A stretch of 64,000 nucleotides of DNA. Source: Paramicrobacterium fandaimingii (GTDB lineage: Bacteria > Actinomycetota > Actinomycetes > Actinomycetales > Microbacteriaceae). Below are positions 32,298 to 40,139 of the stretch, in pieces. The stretch's first letter is position 1. Each line of letters opens with the position of its first letter. Position numbers and translations under genes: made by a program. The stretch is taken from positions 2,170,001-2,234,000 of the forward strand of contig NZ_CP061170.1 in assembly GCF_011751745.2 (NCBI RefSeq), read 5' to 3'. Below the pieces are notes generated by a model. It was not told where the DNA came from. It saw nothing but the letters and a program-made list of their open reading frames with translations, and ran no database searches.

Positions 32298-33533
32298 ATG
32301 GCCGTATGGCGCGAGATCGCTCCGTCCGCCCCCGGAAGTCAGCAGCGTGAGTCCCTCGAGTACTTCGATACGCAGCATGCACAGCTCGTGTCGGCGACTG
32401 CGCTCTCCTTCTGCCTTGTCGCCACGGCAATGTCACTCGTCGCGATGCTCATGCCCGACGCAATCGCGAGTGGCTGGATTCCCACAGCGATTTTCGCGCA
32501 CCTCCTCCTCGCCGCGGCGACGCTCTGGACATGGCGACGCCGAACCCTGCTCGGTCAGGCGTGCGTTGTCGGAGCGGGCCTGACGACGCTCGTCGTCATC
32601 ACCGCAGCGGTGCCTCCCTCCGGCATCAACTTCACGCTCGGAGCAGCGATGTGCGTCATTGCGGGCTGGGGAATCGGTTCGCTTGCGGTCTCCCTCACCG
32701 CAACTCGCGGCGGCATTCTCGCGATCGGCGCCGTCTTCGTCGCCACCGAGCTCTCGTGTCTGCTTCTCGCGCACTCCATCGACGTTCCGACGGCAAACGT
32801 TTGGGGCATCGTCGGCCTTGTCACTGTGCTCTGGCTCCTGTGCCTGGTGTTCGGCGTGTGGCTCGTCAGTAGCAGGGCCCGTGTCATGCGACGCATCGTC
32901 AGCATCGGCCGCGCTCACAACCTCGAACGACGGGCAAGCGAAACCGAGGCTGCGCGGCTGCGCGATGCCCGGCTCCTCCACGACACGGCGCTCGCGACGC
33001 TGTCGATCCTCGCCCACTCGGGTGTCGGCGTCGACGCCGAGACCCTTCGCGCCCAGGCGGCAAGCGACCGCGAGCTGCTCGCACGGCTGCGTCGTGGTGA
33101 GAGTCCCTCGCCCCGAGCATCCGGGCAATACACGCTCACCAACACGGCAGAGCTGCAACTCGGCGAGACGCTCGAATCGGTGAAGAAGCGCTTCAACGGA
33201 ACAGAGCTCGACGTCACGTGGCACGGCTCCGGCCAGCTCGGACTCGCCCATGCCAAGCTCGATGCGTTCATCCACGCGCTCACCGAGTGCGTCGAAAACG
33301 TGCGACGACACGCGAAGGTGACCGAAGCGCACGTCACCCTCAGCGACGACGGCACAATCGTGCGCGGTGTCGTCACCGACGCCGGTGTCGGGTTCGATCC
33401 GTCGCAGATTCCCGACCGGCACATGGGATTCCGCCAGTCTGTCGTCGCTCGCATCGAGGAGATCGGCGGCACTGTGCGTGTCTTCTCTTCCCCCGGTGCC
33501 GGTGCGACCGTGGTGCTGGAGGTGCCCAAGTGA
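32298..33533 (+). CDS. Membrane sensor histidine kinase (HisKA_3/NarL-partner type)
   Basis: A 411-residue kinase. Five or six hydrophobic segments fill residues 30-190. The dimerisation/phosphoacceptor helix contains RLRDARLLHDTALATLS with probable phospho-His228, as in the HisKA_3 (LiaS/DesK/NarX) class. The ATPase domain has the N-box ALTECVENVRRHAK and the G1 box VTDAGVGFD, ending VRVFSSPGAGATVVLEVPK. There is no extracytoplasmic domain of any size, so sensing is probably in the membrane. GAGGGG lies 8 nt before the ATG. The next gene overlaps by 4 nt, and a NarL-type regulator follows, giving a three-gene system. Confidence 0.88.
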   Translation: MAVWREIAPSAPGSQQRESLEYFDTQHAQLVSATALSFCLVATAMSLVAMLMPDAIASGWIPTAIFAHLLLAAATLWTWRRRTLLGQACVVGAGLTTLVVITAAVPPSGINFTLGAAMCVIAGWGIGSLAVSLTATRGGILAIGAVFVATELSCLLLAHSIDVPTANVWGIVGLVTVLWLLCLVFGVWLVSSRARVMRRIVSIGRAHNLERRASETEAARLRDARLLHDTALATLSILAHSGVGVDAETLRAQAASDRELLARLRRGESPSPRASGQYTLTNTAELQLGETLESVKKRFNGTELDVTWHGSGQLGLAHAKLDAFIHALTECVENVRRHAKVTEAHVTLSDDGTIVRGVVTDAGVGFDPSQIPDRHMGFRQSVVARIEEIGGTVRVFSSPGAGATVVLEVPK

Positions 33534-34720
33534 GCCTCCCTGAACCGAGCGGATCAACGCGCGCGCGCACAGCCGGGCTTCGCGCAACGTCTCAGGCCGC
33601 GCTCGGCACCGCGCGGCTCGGGGTCGGCCCCGGCTTCGCCGGAGCCGTCATCGTCGTCTATTCCTTCGTTCGGTTTGTCTCAAACATTGCCGCCTACCCT
33701 CAGCTGCCCGGAAACATCGGCGCATGGCTTCTCTTCATCGCCACTCTCATCGCCGTCACCTGGCATGTGCGACGCACGGGTTACCACCTGAGCGGACGTG
33801 CATTCTGGATCGCATCGATCCCTCTCGCCGGCGTCGCCTCGCTCGACGTCACGGCGGTCTGGGGGTACGTCGACTCCGGCACTTTTCCCACAGCGGCATG
33901 CGCCATCGGCGGCGTTCTCATCGGTGCCCTTTCGCTCAGACCGATCAGAGAGATCGTGACGTGCACGGGAGTGCTCGCGCTCGTTCTGATCACCGCCATC
34001 CTGTCGAGCGAACACGACAGGGCGATCTCCCTCGGCGCGGAGCTCGTGATGCTCGCGGTCTCCATCGTTCCTCCCCTCATCGGCAGTCTCACCATGAACG
34101 CCTATCGGTCGCTCAGTCGAAAGGCTCTCGACCGGGTGATGGTGCAGAGCACGGTCACGGCTCCCGCCTTCGGGCCCGAGCTGATGGCCTCCGAGCGGCT
34201 CGCATCGGTCGACCGTGAAGTGGAGGTCATCTTTGAGAAGGTGGCATCGGGCGAACTCGAGCTCCCTCTTTCCCCCGACGTCGCCGACCACGCCGCCGCG
34301 CTGGCGACGGAGCTGCGCAGCTACCTTGTTTCAGGCAGGCAGAACACCTGGCTGCAACACGCCGTCATCGAATCGGGGGTGCTGCGAGGAAGCCTCGACC
34401 TTGACGATGTAAATGCCACGGCCGCCTTGCTTCAGCCCGCCCAGCGCGAGGGACTTCTCTCAGCGCTGTGGCTTCTCGCTCTCTCGGCTGAGGGAACGGC
34501 GCTTCGAACGCACGTGCGCATCGGCGAGGTGTACTCGGTGCAGCGCGTGTCCGGGCCCGAGCGACGCTGCCATATTGAGATTCTCGTCGCCGATATCAAA
34601 CGCAACCGCGTCGAGCCCGCTGCATGGGCCGCCCTGCGCAGTGTCGGTGACCTGGTGGATACTCAGACCCCGCAGGGAATGCGGTTTGCCGTCGAATGCG
34701 CGATAAGCATCGGCCAATGA
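33530..34720 (+). CDS. Membrane protein with degenerate histidine-kinase-like C-terminus
   Basis: A 396-residue protein whose GTG start overlaps the kinase stop. Residues ~20-205 hold five to six hydrophobic segments in the same layout as the upstream kinase. The soluble C-terminal half (SERLASVDREVEVIFEKVAS to the end) is helical then alpha/beta, with LLQPAQREGLLSALWLLA where an N-box helix would be, but no phospho-acceptor His in an H-box and no G1/G2 glycine boxes. I infer a catalytically dead kinase-like partner. This is inference from pattern and context, not a recognised family. It may hetero-dimerise with the kinase at 32298-33533. Confidence 0.7.
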   Translation: MSLPEPSGSTRARTAGLRATSQAALGTARLGVGPGFAGAVIVVYSFVRFVSNIAAYPQLPGNIGAWLLFIATLIAVTWHVRRTGYHLSGRAFWIASIPLAGVASLDVTAVWGYVDSGTFPTAACAIGGVLIGALSLRPIREIVTCTGVLALVLITAILSSEHDRAISLGAELVMLAVSIVPPLIGSLTMNAYRSLSRKALDRVMVQSTVTAPAFGPELMASERLASVDREVEVIFEKVASGELELPLSPDVADHAAALATELRSYLVSGRQNTWLQHAVIESGVLRGSLDLDDVNATAALLQPAQREGLLSALWLLALSAEGTALRTHVRIGEVYSVQRVSGPERRCHIEILVADIKRNRVEPAAWAALRSVGDLVDTQTPQGMRFAVECAISIGQ

Positions 34721-34731
34721 CCCCCGACCAG

Positions 34732-34737
34732 TAGACT
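34732..34737 (+). promoter_or_regulatory. Candidate -10 for the response regulator gene
   Basis: TAGACT lies 23 nt upstream of the ATG at 34761 in the short gap after the membrane partner gene. This could give the regulator a separate short-leader transcript in addition to read-through. Confidence 0.35.
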
Positions 34738-34760
34738 GCCAAGACAGAGAGGACATCGTG

Positions 34761-35402
34761 ATGACTCCAAGCAAGATCCGTGTGGCGATCGTCGACGACC
34801 ACCGCATGATCCTGAGCGCGTTCACCCAGTGGATCACCGACAGCGCGGACGACGTGGATGTGATCACAGCTGTGCCGACCTGGCCCGAGCTGCTCACGCA
34901 TCCCAGCTTCCCTGTCGATGTGGTTCTTCTCGATCTCGATCTCAAAGACAACATCCCCGTGTCGCTCAAGCTCGCGACGCTGAAGACAACCGGGGCGCAG
35001 ACCGTGGTCATGAGCGCATACTCCGACCCCGGAGTCGTGCGAGAGGCGCTCGCTGCGGGCGCCGTGGGCTATCTCGTGAAAAGCGAGCCGGCCTCGGCCA
35101 TGGTTGAGGCGATTCGCTCGGCTCAGCGCGGAGAGTCGTACATCTCGGCCGAACTCGATGCCGCACTCGGGCGGGCGTCATCGGCATCACCTCGGCTGAG
35201 TGCGCAAGAACGCCGTGTCATGGCGCTCTATGCCGCGGGCGACCCGGTGAAGTCTGTTGCCTATGAGCTCAGCATCTCCGAGGAGACGGCGAAGTCCTAC
35301 CTCAAGCGCATTCGCGAGAAGTATCGAAGCAAGGGCATCGATGTCGGAACGAAGGTCGCCCTGCGCAAACAGGCGATTGTCGACGGCATCATCGTCAACT
35401 AG
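34761..35402 (+). CDS. NarL/LuxR-family response regulator
   Basis: A 213-residue two-component regulator. The receiver has the acidic pair Asp12-Asp13 (VDDHRM), phospho-acceptor Asp58 (LLDLDL) and the conserved Lys107 (YLVKSE). The C-terminal LuxR-type helix-turn-helix reads LSAQERRVMALYAAGDPVKSVAYELSISEETAKSYLKRI (in parts: LSAQERRVM, ISEETAKSYLKRIREKY). It is the expected target of the kinase encoded upstream. A GTG at 34758 is an equally plausible start one codon upstream; GAGAGGAC is the ribosome binding site for both. Confidence 0.93.
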   Translation: MTPSKIRVAIVDDHRMILSAFTQWITDSADDVDVITAVPTWPELLTHPSFPVDVVLLDLDLKDNIPVSLKLATLKTTGAQTVVMSAYSDPGVVREALAAGAVGYLVKSEPASAMVEAIRSAQRGESYISAELDAALGRASSASPRLSAQERRVMALYAAGDPVKSVAYELSISEETAKSYLKRIREKYRSKGIDVGTKVALRKQAIVDGIIVN

Positions 35403-35563
35403 CCGAAACAATCAGCCGGCAGCAGTGAGCGCAGCTGTCAGAGTGGCGGCGCTCAACGCGGGTACAGGACGCTCCGGTCGCTCGACGGCACGAATCGGAA
35501 TCAGCACTCCCCTTACGGGGGCTGTACTCCTGCAGCCCGGCAGGTTGTCAGCGCGACGACCGG

Positions 35564-35884
35564 TTAAGATCCCCGGACATCTTCGTCGTCGATCGCTGAC
35601 TCCATACGCTGAATCTTCGCGTCGATCTCGCCCTCGTACCCGGGTCGGATGTCTGCCTTGATCACAAGCGATATCCGAGATCCAAAAGGCTCCACGGCTT
35701 TCGTTGCGCGCTTCACGACGTCGAACACCTCGTCCCAGGAGCCTTCAAGCTCCGTAAACATGCTGGACGTTCTGTTCGGCAGACCCGACTCCCGCACAAT
35801 TCTCACGGCGGCCGCCACCGCATCGTGCACGGATGCATCCTCCCGACCTGTTCCGCTCGGGGCAACTGAAAAAGCGACAAGCAT
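35564..35884 (-). CDS. MTH1187 family thiamine-binding protein
   Basis: A 106-residue protein of the DUF77/MTH1187 (YqgV, YkoF-like half) family. The beta-alpha-beta-beta-alpha-beta ferredoxin-like pattern and the signatures VAFSVAPSGTG, SSMFTELEGSWDEVFDVVKRA and RISLVIKADIRPG fit. Family members bind thiamine or hydroxymethylpyrimidine; the pathway role is unclear and no thiamine genes are adjacent. GGAGG lies 7 nt before ATG 35884; an ATG two codons upstream (35890) is too close to that site. Confidence 0.85.
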   Translation of the reverse strand: MLVAFSVAPSGTGREDASVHDAVAAAVRIVRESGLPNRTSSMFTELEGSWDEVFDVVKRATKAVEPFGSRISLVIKADIRPGYEGEIDAKIQRMESAIDDEDVRGS

Positions 35885-35920
35885 ACTCATACCTCCAGCT
35901 CCCAGTGTTGCACTGATGTC

Positions 35921-37135
35921 TCAGACGAGCGTCGACAGCGCAGCATCCGCTCGCCAATGGGCGGCGCTGCCGGCCCGCCACAGCTTTGCGACGGCCCAGC
36001 CCAGCAGGACGATGGTGCCGATGTTCCGAACGGTGAGCACGACGAGCATCGGAATCCACGTATTCAGCAGCAGACTGTAGAGATACGGGTACACCACCTG
36101 CGTCAGCGCGCACATGGCGAGCACGATCGCGGCGGGAACAACGAAATCACGTCCCTTGATGACGAGCCCGACGATCACGGGAACGAAGAGCCACACCATG
36201 AACTGCGGCGACCCCACCTTGTTGAAGACGATGAGCGCCGCCACGAGCGCCAGCATGAGGGCGGGAAGAATTGATGCCCTCGCCGCGCCCATGCGATCGG
36301 CTCGGATGCCGATCAGCGCAACGGAGAGCACAGCGGCGATGAGCAACGGAGTTGCCAGTGCGATCGCCACGTCCACGTCGGTTCCGGTCACCTGAAACGT
36401 GAGAATCTCACGGTCGTAGTAGACGAAGAATCCCGGGACTCCGAGCGCTGCCTGCCACAGGTAGACCATCGACAGCGGAGCCTCGATCTGCAGCCCCCTG
36501 CCCGTCTGCTCCGTGAGGAAGCTGAAAACGTTCCAGCCCGAGCCGAGGGCGAGCGCACCGCCAACCACCGCAATGGTGACGGCTACTCCCGCGAGCACAA
36601 TGCGCACCCGTGCCCTCAGAACAATGACCAGGCTCGCAATCAGCGCTGCGGGCCAGACTTTCATCCATGTCGCAACAGCGAGCGCGGCTCCGGCGAGCGC
36701 GGGATAGCGCAGTGCAAGCAGCGCGCCGACGATGGCGAGGGGAACCGTCACGGCATCAACCCGCGCGAGCGCGATCGGCCCGAGGCAGGCGAGCCCGGCG
36801 ATCCACCACCACGCGGCCATGCGGCGCCTGCGGCCGCCCCGAACGAGCACGGAGAATGCCAGCAGATCGAGAACGGTCACCAGCACGAGCCAGGTGAGCC
36901 CGAAGTTCCCGAAGCCGGCGACCGAGGCGGCGAGCATCGGCACGATCGCGAGAAGGGGATATACCCACGGAGTATCGATCCCGACGACGAACTGCTCATT
37001 CATCGCTTGGCCGACCCAGGGCTTGTACACGAGCGTCACATCGCCGAGAGGGAGCCCCGGTGCATTAAGACACAGCCACGCCAGGGCGCCGTGAACAACG
37101 AGAAACGACACCCACAGGACCGCCCGATTTCTCAC
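35921..37135 (-). CDS. Polytopic membrane protein, GT87/DUF2029-like glycosyltransferase
   Basis: A 404-residue protein with about ten to eleven hydrophobic segments. It resembles the GT-C superfamily polyprenyl-phosphate-mannose transferases (DUF2029/GT87): an early loop with VTLVYKPWVGQAMNEQ could carry the acidic catalytic residue, and ALAVATWMKVWPAALI and FNKVGSPQFMVWLFVPV are the stretches I associate with the family. The donor and acceptor are unknown. It overlaps nnrD by 4 nt (37132-37135) and so is translated after it. Confidence 0.7.
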   Translation of the reverse strand: MRNRAVLWVSFLVVHGALAWLCLNAPGLPLGDVTLVYKPWVGQAMNEQFVVGIDTPWVYPLLAIVPMLAASVAGFGNFGLTWLVLVTVLDLLAFSVLVRGGRRRRMAAWWWIAGLACLGPIALARVDAVTVPLAIVGALLALRYPALAGAALAVATWMKVWPAALIASLVIVLRARVRIVLAGVAVTIAVVGGALALGSGWNVFSFLTEQTGRGLQIEAPLSMVYLWQAALGVPGFFVYYDREILTFQVTGTDVDVAIALATPLLIAAVLSVALIGIRADRMGAARASILPALMLALVAALIVFNKVGSPQFMVWLFVPVIVGLVIKGRDFVVPAAIVLAMCALTQVVYPYLYSLLLNTWIPMLVVLTVRNIGTIVLLGWAVAKLWRAGSAAHWRADAALSTLV

Positions 37136-37977
37136 CCGTTCATCATATGAGTCGATCCGAGAAGGGAACGCACGGCATCGGGCAGCGCTTCGGCGATATC
37201 GAGAGCGGCGATGGGGCCGCCTCTCGAAGCGTGGCGCGCCGCGCGGTCGTGCAGCAGCGCGGCCGTCGCCGCCGCCTGCGCGACAATCTGGGCGTCACCG
37301 TCGATGCTCGTTGCCAGCATCGCCCCCAAGATGCCGGCGAGGACATCCCCCGAACCAGCGGTCGCCAGCCAGGGCGTCGCCCCGGATACCGTGACACGGC
37401 TTCCCTCGGGCGACACGATGCGGGTGGTGCTTCCCTTGAGCAGAACGGTCACCTGCAGGTCCTCGGCGGCCCGCAGCGCCCACGTCTCGGGAGCGCTCTT
37501 CACCGCATCTGGGGTCACGTCGTGCCCGCGCGAGCTGAGCAGCCGCGCGAGTTCGCCCGCGTGCGGCGTCACGACAACGCTGCTGCGATCACGCACCGCC
37601 GCCACATCGGCCAGAGCACCCGCATCGAGAACCACGGGGAGGCCCGATTGCAGCGCCTCGTCGACATCGTCAGCTCCGTCTGCCCTGGCGTCGTCATCGA
37701 AACCCGAGCCGATCAGCCACGCCTGAACACGCCCCGACACCGTCACAACCTCGGGACGACGACGCAGCACGGCCTCAGCGACCTGTTCTTGCCCCAGGTA
37801 CCGCACCATCCCGACGCCCGCGCGGACGGCAGCCTCCACGCCGAGAACGGCCGCTCCGGGGAACGCGCTCGACCCCGTCAGCACTCCGAGCACGCCGCGT
37901 GAGTATTTGTCATCGCTCTCGGTCGGCACTCGAATGCGCGCCGCCGCATCGGCATCCGTCCATTCAACCCAACTCAT
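37132..37977 (-). CDS. nnrD: ADP-dependent NAD(P)H-hydrate dehydratase
   Basis: A 281-residue ribokinase-like enzyme that repairs hydrated NAD(P)H using ADP. Family motifs are KYSRGVLGVLTGSSAFPGAAVLG near the N-terminus (in parts: YSRGVLG, FPGAAVL), VVTPHAGELARLL, KGSTTRI and the anion-hole GSGDVLAGILGAM. Only the dehydratase domain is present; the NnrE epimerase domain is not fused. ATG 37977 has no ribosome binding site, but TATCGT (37985-37990) lies 7 nt upstream. The frame is open a little further upstream to 38007, but that overlaps the divergent gene. Confidence 0.92.
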   Translation of the reverse strand: MSWVEWTDADAAARIRVPTESDDKYSRGVLGVLTGSSAFPGAAVLGVEAAVRAGVGMVRYLGQEQVAEAVLRRRPEVVTVSGRVQAWLIGSGFDDDARADGADDVDEALQSGLPVVLDAGALADVAAVRDRSSVVVTPHAGELARLLSSRGHDVTPDAVKSAPETWALRAAEDLQVTVLLKGSTTRIVSPEGSRVTVSGATPWLATAGSGDVLAGILGAMLATSIDGDAQIVAQAAATAALLHDRAARHASRGGPIAALDIAEALPDAVRSLLGSTHMMNG

Positions 37978-37984
37978 ACTCACC

Positions 37985-37994
37985 ACGATAGATT
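37985..37994. promoter_or_regulatory. Overlapping divergent -10 elements of nnrD and the OYE gene
   Basis: The two divergent start codons are separated by only 23 nt. TATCGT on the minus strand (37990-37985) is 7 nt from the nnrD ATG and TAGATT on the plus strand (37989-37994) is 6 nt from the OYE GTG. They share two bases, so each promoter's upstream part would lie inside the other gene. Confidence 0.5.
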
Positions 37995-38000
37995 GGATGC

Positions 38001-39098
38001 GTGTCAATGTCCCCCGAAACTTCTCCCTTGTTCACTCCCCTGCGTGTCGGACGTACGACAACCCGCAATCGTGTCTGGCTGTCGCCGATGTGCCAGTATT
38101 CCTGTCTCGAACGCGATGGAATGCCGAATAACTGGCATTTCTCACATTTGACGGGCTTTGCCGCAGGCGGCTTCGGTCTCGTGATGACCGAGGCGACGGC
38201 CGTCGTCCCTGAGGGACGCATTTCGGATCGCGATACCGGAATCTGGTCACGCGCTCAGGGCGAAGCGTGGGCGCAGATCGTCAGTGCGATCAACGAACGC
38301 GGCGCCACAGCGGGAATCCAGCTTGCGCACGCGGGGCGTAAGGCGTCGACGTACGCACCGTGGGGCGAAACGGCTCAGGGCACCATTCCCGTGGCAGACG
38401 GCGGGTGGCAGACCGTCGCGCCGTCGCCCATCGAATTCGGCAGACTGGATGCGCCGAGACAACTTGAGAGCGCCGAGATCGACGACATCGTCACAGCGTT
38501 CGCCGATGCGGCGGCGCGCGCGGTCGACGCCGGCTTCGATGTCGTCGAGCTCCACGCAGCACACGGATACCTGCTGCATCAGTTTCTCTCTCCCGCCTCA
38601 AACACCCGAACGGATGAGTACGGCGGAAACGCCGAGAACAGGGCACGACTGCTGATTCGCGTCGTGGAGGCCGTGCGTTCAGCGATCGGCGATACCGCAC
38701 TGATGGTGCGGCTCTCGGGAACCGACTGGTCGGATGCTGAAACAGAACGCTGGGATGCCGATGCGTGCGCCGCTGTGGCGTCGCGTGCCGAGGCAGCGGG
38801 CGCCGACGGCTTTGACATCTCGAGCGGCGGAATCCTCACAAACGCGCAGATTCCCCTCGAAGCCGGCTACCAGGTGCAGTTCGCCACGCGCGTTCGCGAC
38901 GCTGTCTCTGTTCCTGTGAGCGCGGTCGGCCTCATCGAGGACGCCTCATTCGCCGAGCAGCTCGTCGCGTCACAGCGTGCCGATGCCGTGATGCTGGGCC
39001 GTGCGGCACTGCGCAACCCGCAGTGCGCAAATGCCTGGGCGTCACAGCTTCACGCGCCGACGTCGTTCGTTCCCGGACAGTACGAGCGCGCCTACTGA
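38001..39098 (+). CDS. NADH:flavin oxidoreductase/old yellow enzyme family (YqjM-like)
   Basis: A 365-residue FMN-binding TIM-barrel oxidoreductase. YqjM-class features are LSPMCQYSC with the flavin-tuning Cys, HFSHLTGFAAGGFGLVMTEATAV, the substrate-binding HAGRKAS and ELHAAHGYLLHQFLSPASN, and the phosphate-binding SAVGLIEDA / AVMLGRAALRNP. It reduces activated alkenes such as enones; the natural substrate is unknown. GTG 38001 lies 6 nt after TAGATT; an in-frame ATG at 38007 is an alternative. Confidence 0.93.
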   Translation: MSMSPETSPLFTPLRVGRTTTRNRVWLSPMCQYSCLERDGMPNNWHFSHLTGFAAGGFGLVMTEATAVVPEGRISDRDTGIWSRAQGEAWAQIVSAINERGATAGIQLAHAGRKASTYAPWGETAQGTIPVADGGWQTVAPSPIEFGRLDAPRQLESAEIDDIVTAFADAAARAVDAGFDVVELHAAHGYLLHQFLSPASNTRTDEYGGNAENRARLLIRVVEAVRSAIGDTALMVRLSGTDWSDAETERWDADACAAVASRAEAAGADGFDISSGGILTNAQIPLEAGYQVQFATRVRDAVSVPVSAVGLIEDASFAEQLVASQRADAVMLGRAALRNPQCANAWASQLHAPTSFVPGQYERAY

Positions 39099-40139
39099 TT
39101 AACGCTGGGTGGCATCTTCGACCGTGCCGACGAGCTCCTCGATGATGTCTTCGAGAAACAGAACGCCGGTGGGATTTCCGTCGCGGTCGAACGCCTGCGC
39201 AAGGTGCGCTCCCGAGAGGCGCATGCTCGTCAGCGCGTCTTCGAGGTCTGTGCCGTCGTACAGCGATACGAGCTGGCGGATGCGCTTGCCCGGAATCGGC
39301 TCATCGTCGTCTTCCTGCTCCATCGAGCCCCTCAGAACATCCTTCAGATGAATGTACCCCGAGGGGAGCCCGTTATCGTCGACGATCACGTATCGGGAGA
39401 ACCCGCGCTTTGCGATTGCACGCTGGATCTGCGATGGCGTCGCCTCAGACGTCAGCGTCACGAGGTTCTCGAGCGGAATGGCGACGTCGCGCACCTTCTT
39501 GTTCGTGAACTCGAACGCGGCACCGAGTGTGCCGGTCGCGTCCGTCAGCATTCCCTCGCGCTGAGACTGCGACACGATCGTCGCAACCTCCTCAAGCGTG
39601 AACGTCGAGTTCGCCTCGGTCTTCGGCTCGACACCGAACATCTTCAAGACGAGGTTCGCCATTTCGTTCAAGAACCAGATCACCGGCTTGAACACGCGGC
39701 CGATCCACACGAGCGGCCGCGCAAGCAGAAGCACTGCAGTGTCCGGCTTCGAGAACGAGATGTTCTTCGGAACCATTTCGCCGAACACGACGTGCAAATA
39801 TGACACGAGCAGGAGCGTGACGACGAACGAGACGGTGTCGACAACGTCAACGCTCAGCCCCGTGAGACCGAGCGGGCCCGCGAGCAAGTGGTGGATCGCC
39901 GGTTCCGACACGTTAAGAATGAGCAGCGAGCACACGGTGATGCCGAGCTGACTCGTCGCCAGCATAAGCGTTGCGTGCTCCATTGCCCACAGCGCCACCT
40001 TCGCGCTGCGTTTTCCCTTTTCGGCGAGCGGCTCGATCTGCGAGCGGCGCGCCGAAATGACGGCGAACTCCGCGCCGACGAAGAAGGCGTTGCCGAGCAG
40101 CAGCACGACAAGCCAGACGATTCCCAGCCAGTCACTCAT
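39099..40139 (-). CDS. CNNM/CorC-type transporter (DUF21 + CBS pair), short form
   Basis: A 346-residue membrane protein of the HlyC/CorC/CNNM family, now linked to Mg2+ (and Co2+) export. The N-terminal DUF21 domain has about four hydrophobic segments with LLLGNAFFVGAEFAVISARRSQIEPLAE (in parts: GAEFAVISARRSQIE) and TSQLGITVCSL. Two CBS repeats follow (VRDVAIPLENLVTL and GVLFLEDIIEELVGTVEDATQR). It stops after the CBS pair and lacks the C-terminal CorC_HlyC domain present in its upstream paralogue. Its start overlaps that gene's end by 8 nt. The same guaB1-CNNM-CNNM order is known from Mycobacterium tuberculosis (Rv1843c-Rv1841c). Confidence 0.9.
   Translation of the reverse strand: MSDWLGIVWLVVLLLGNAFFVGAEFAVISARRSQIEPLAEKGKRSAKVALWAMEHATLMLATSQLGITVCSLLILNVSEPAIHHLLAGPLGLTGLSVDVVDTVSFVVTLLLVSYLHVVFGEMVPKNISFSKPDTAVLLLARPLVWIGRVFKPVIWFLNEMANLVLKMFGVEPKTEANSTFTLEEVATIVSQSQREGMLTDATGTLGAAFEFTNKKVRDVAIPLENLVTLTSEATPSQIQRAIAKRGFSRYVIVDDNGLPSGYIHLKDVLRGSMEQEDDDEPIPGKRIRQLVSLYDGTDLEDALTSMRLSGAHLAQAFDRDGNPTGVLFLEDIIEELVGTVEDATQR

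Noticed and set aside
35501..35523. A hairpin after the response regulator gene (CCCC-TTAC-GGGG)
   Set aside because: The stem is only 4-5 bp, lies 100 nt past the stop, and has no T tract.
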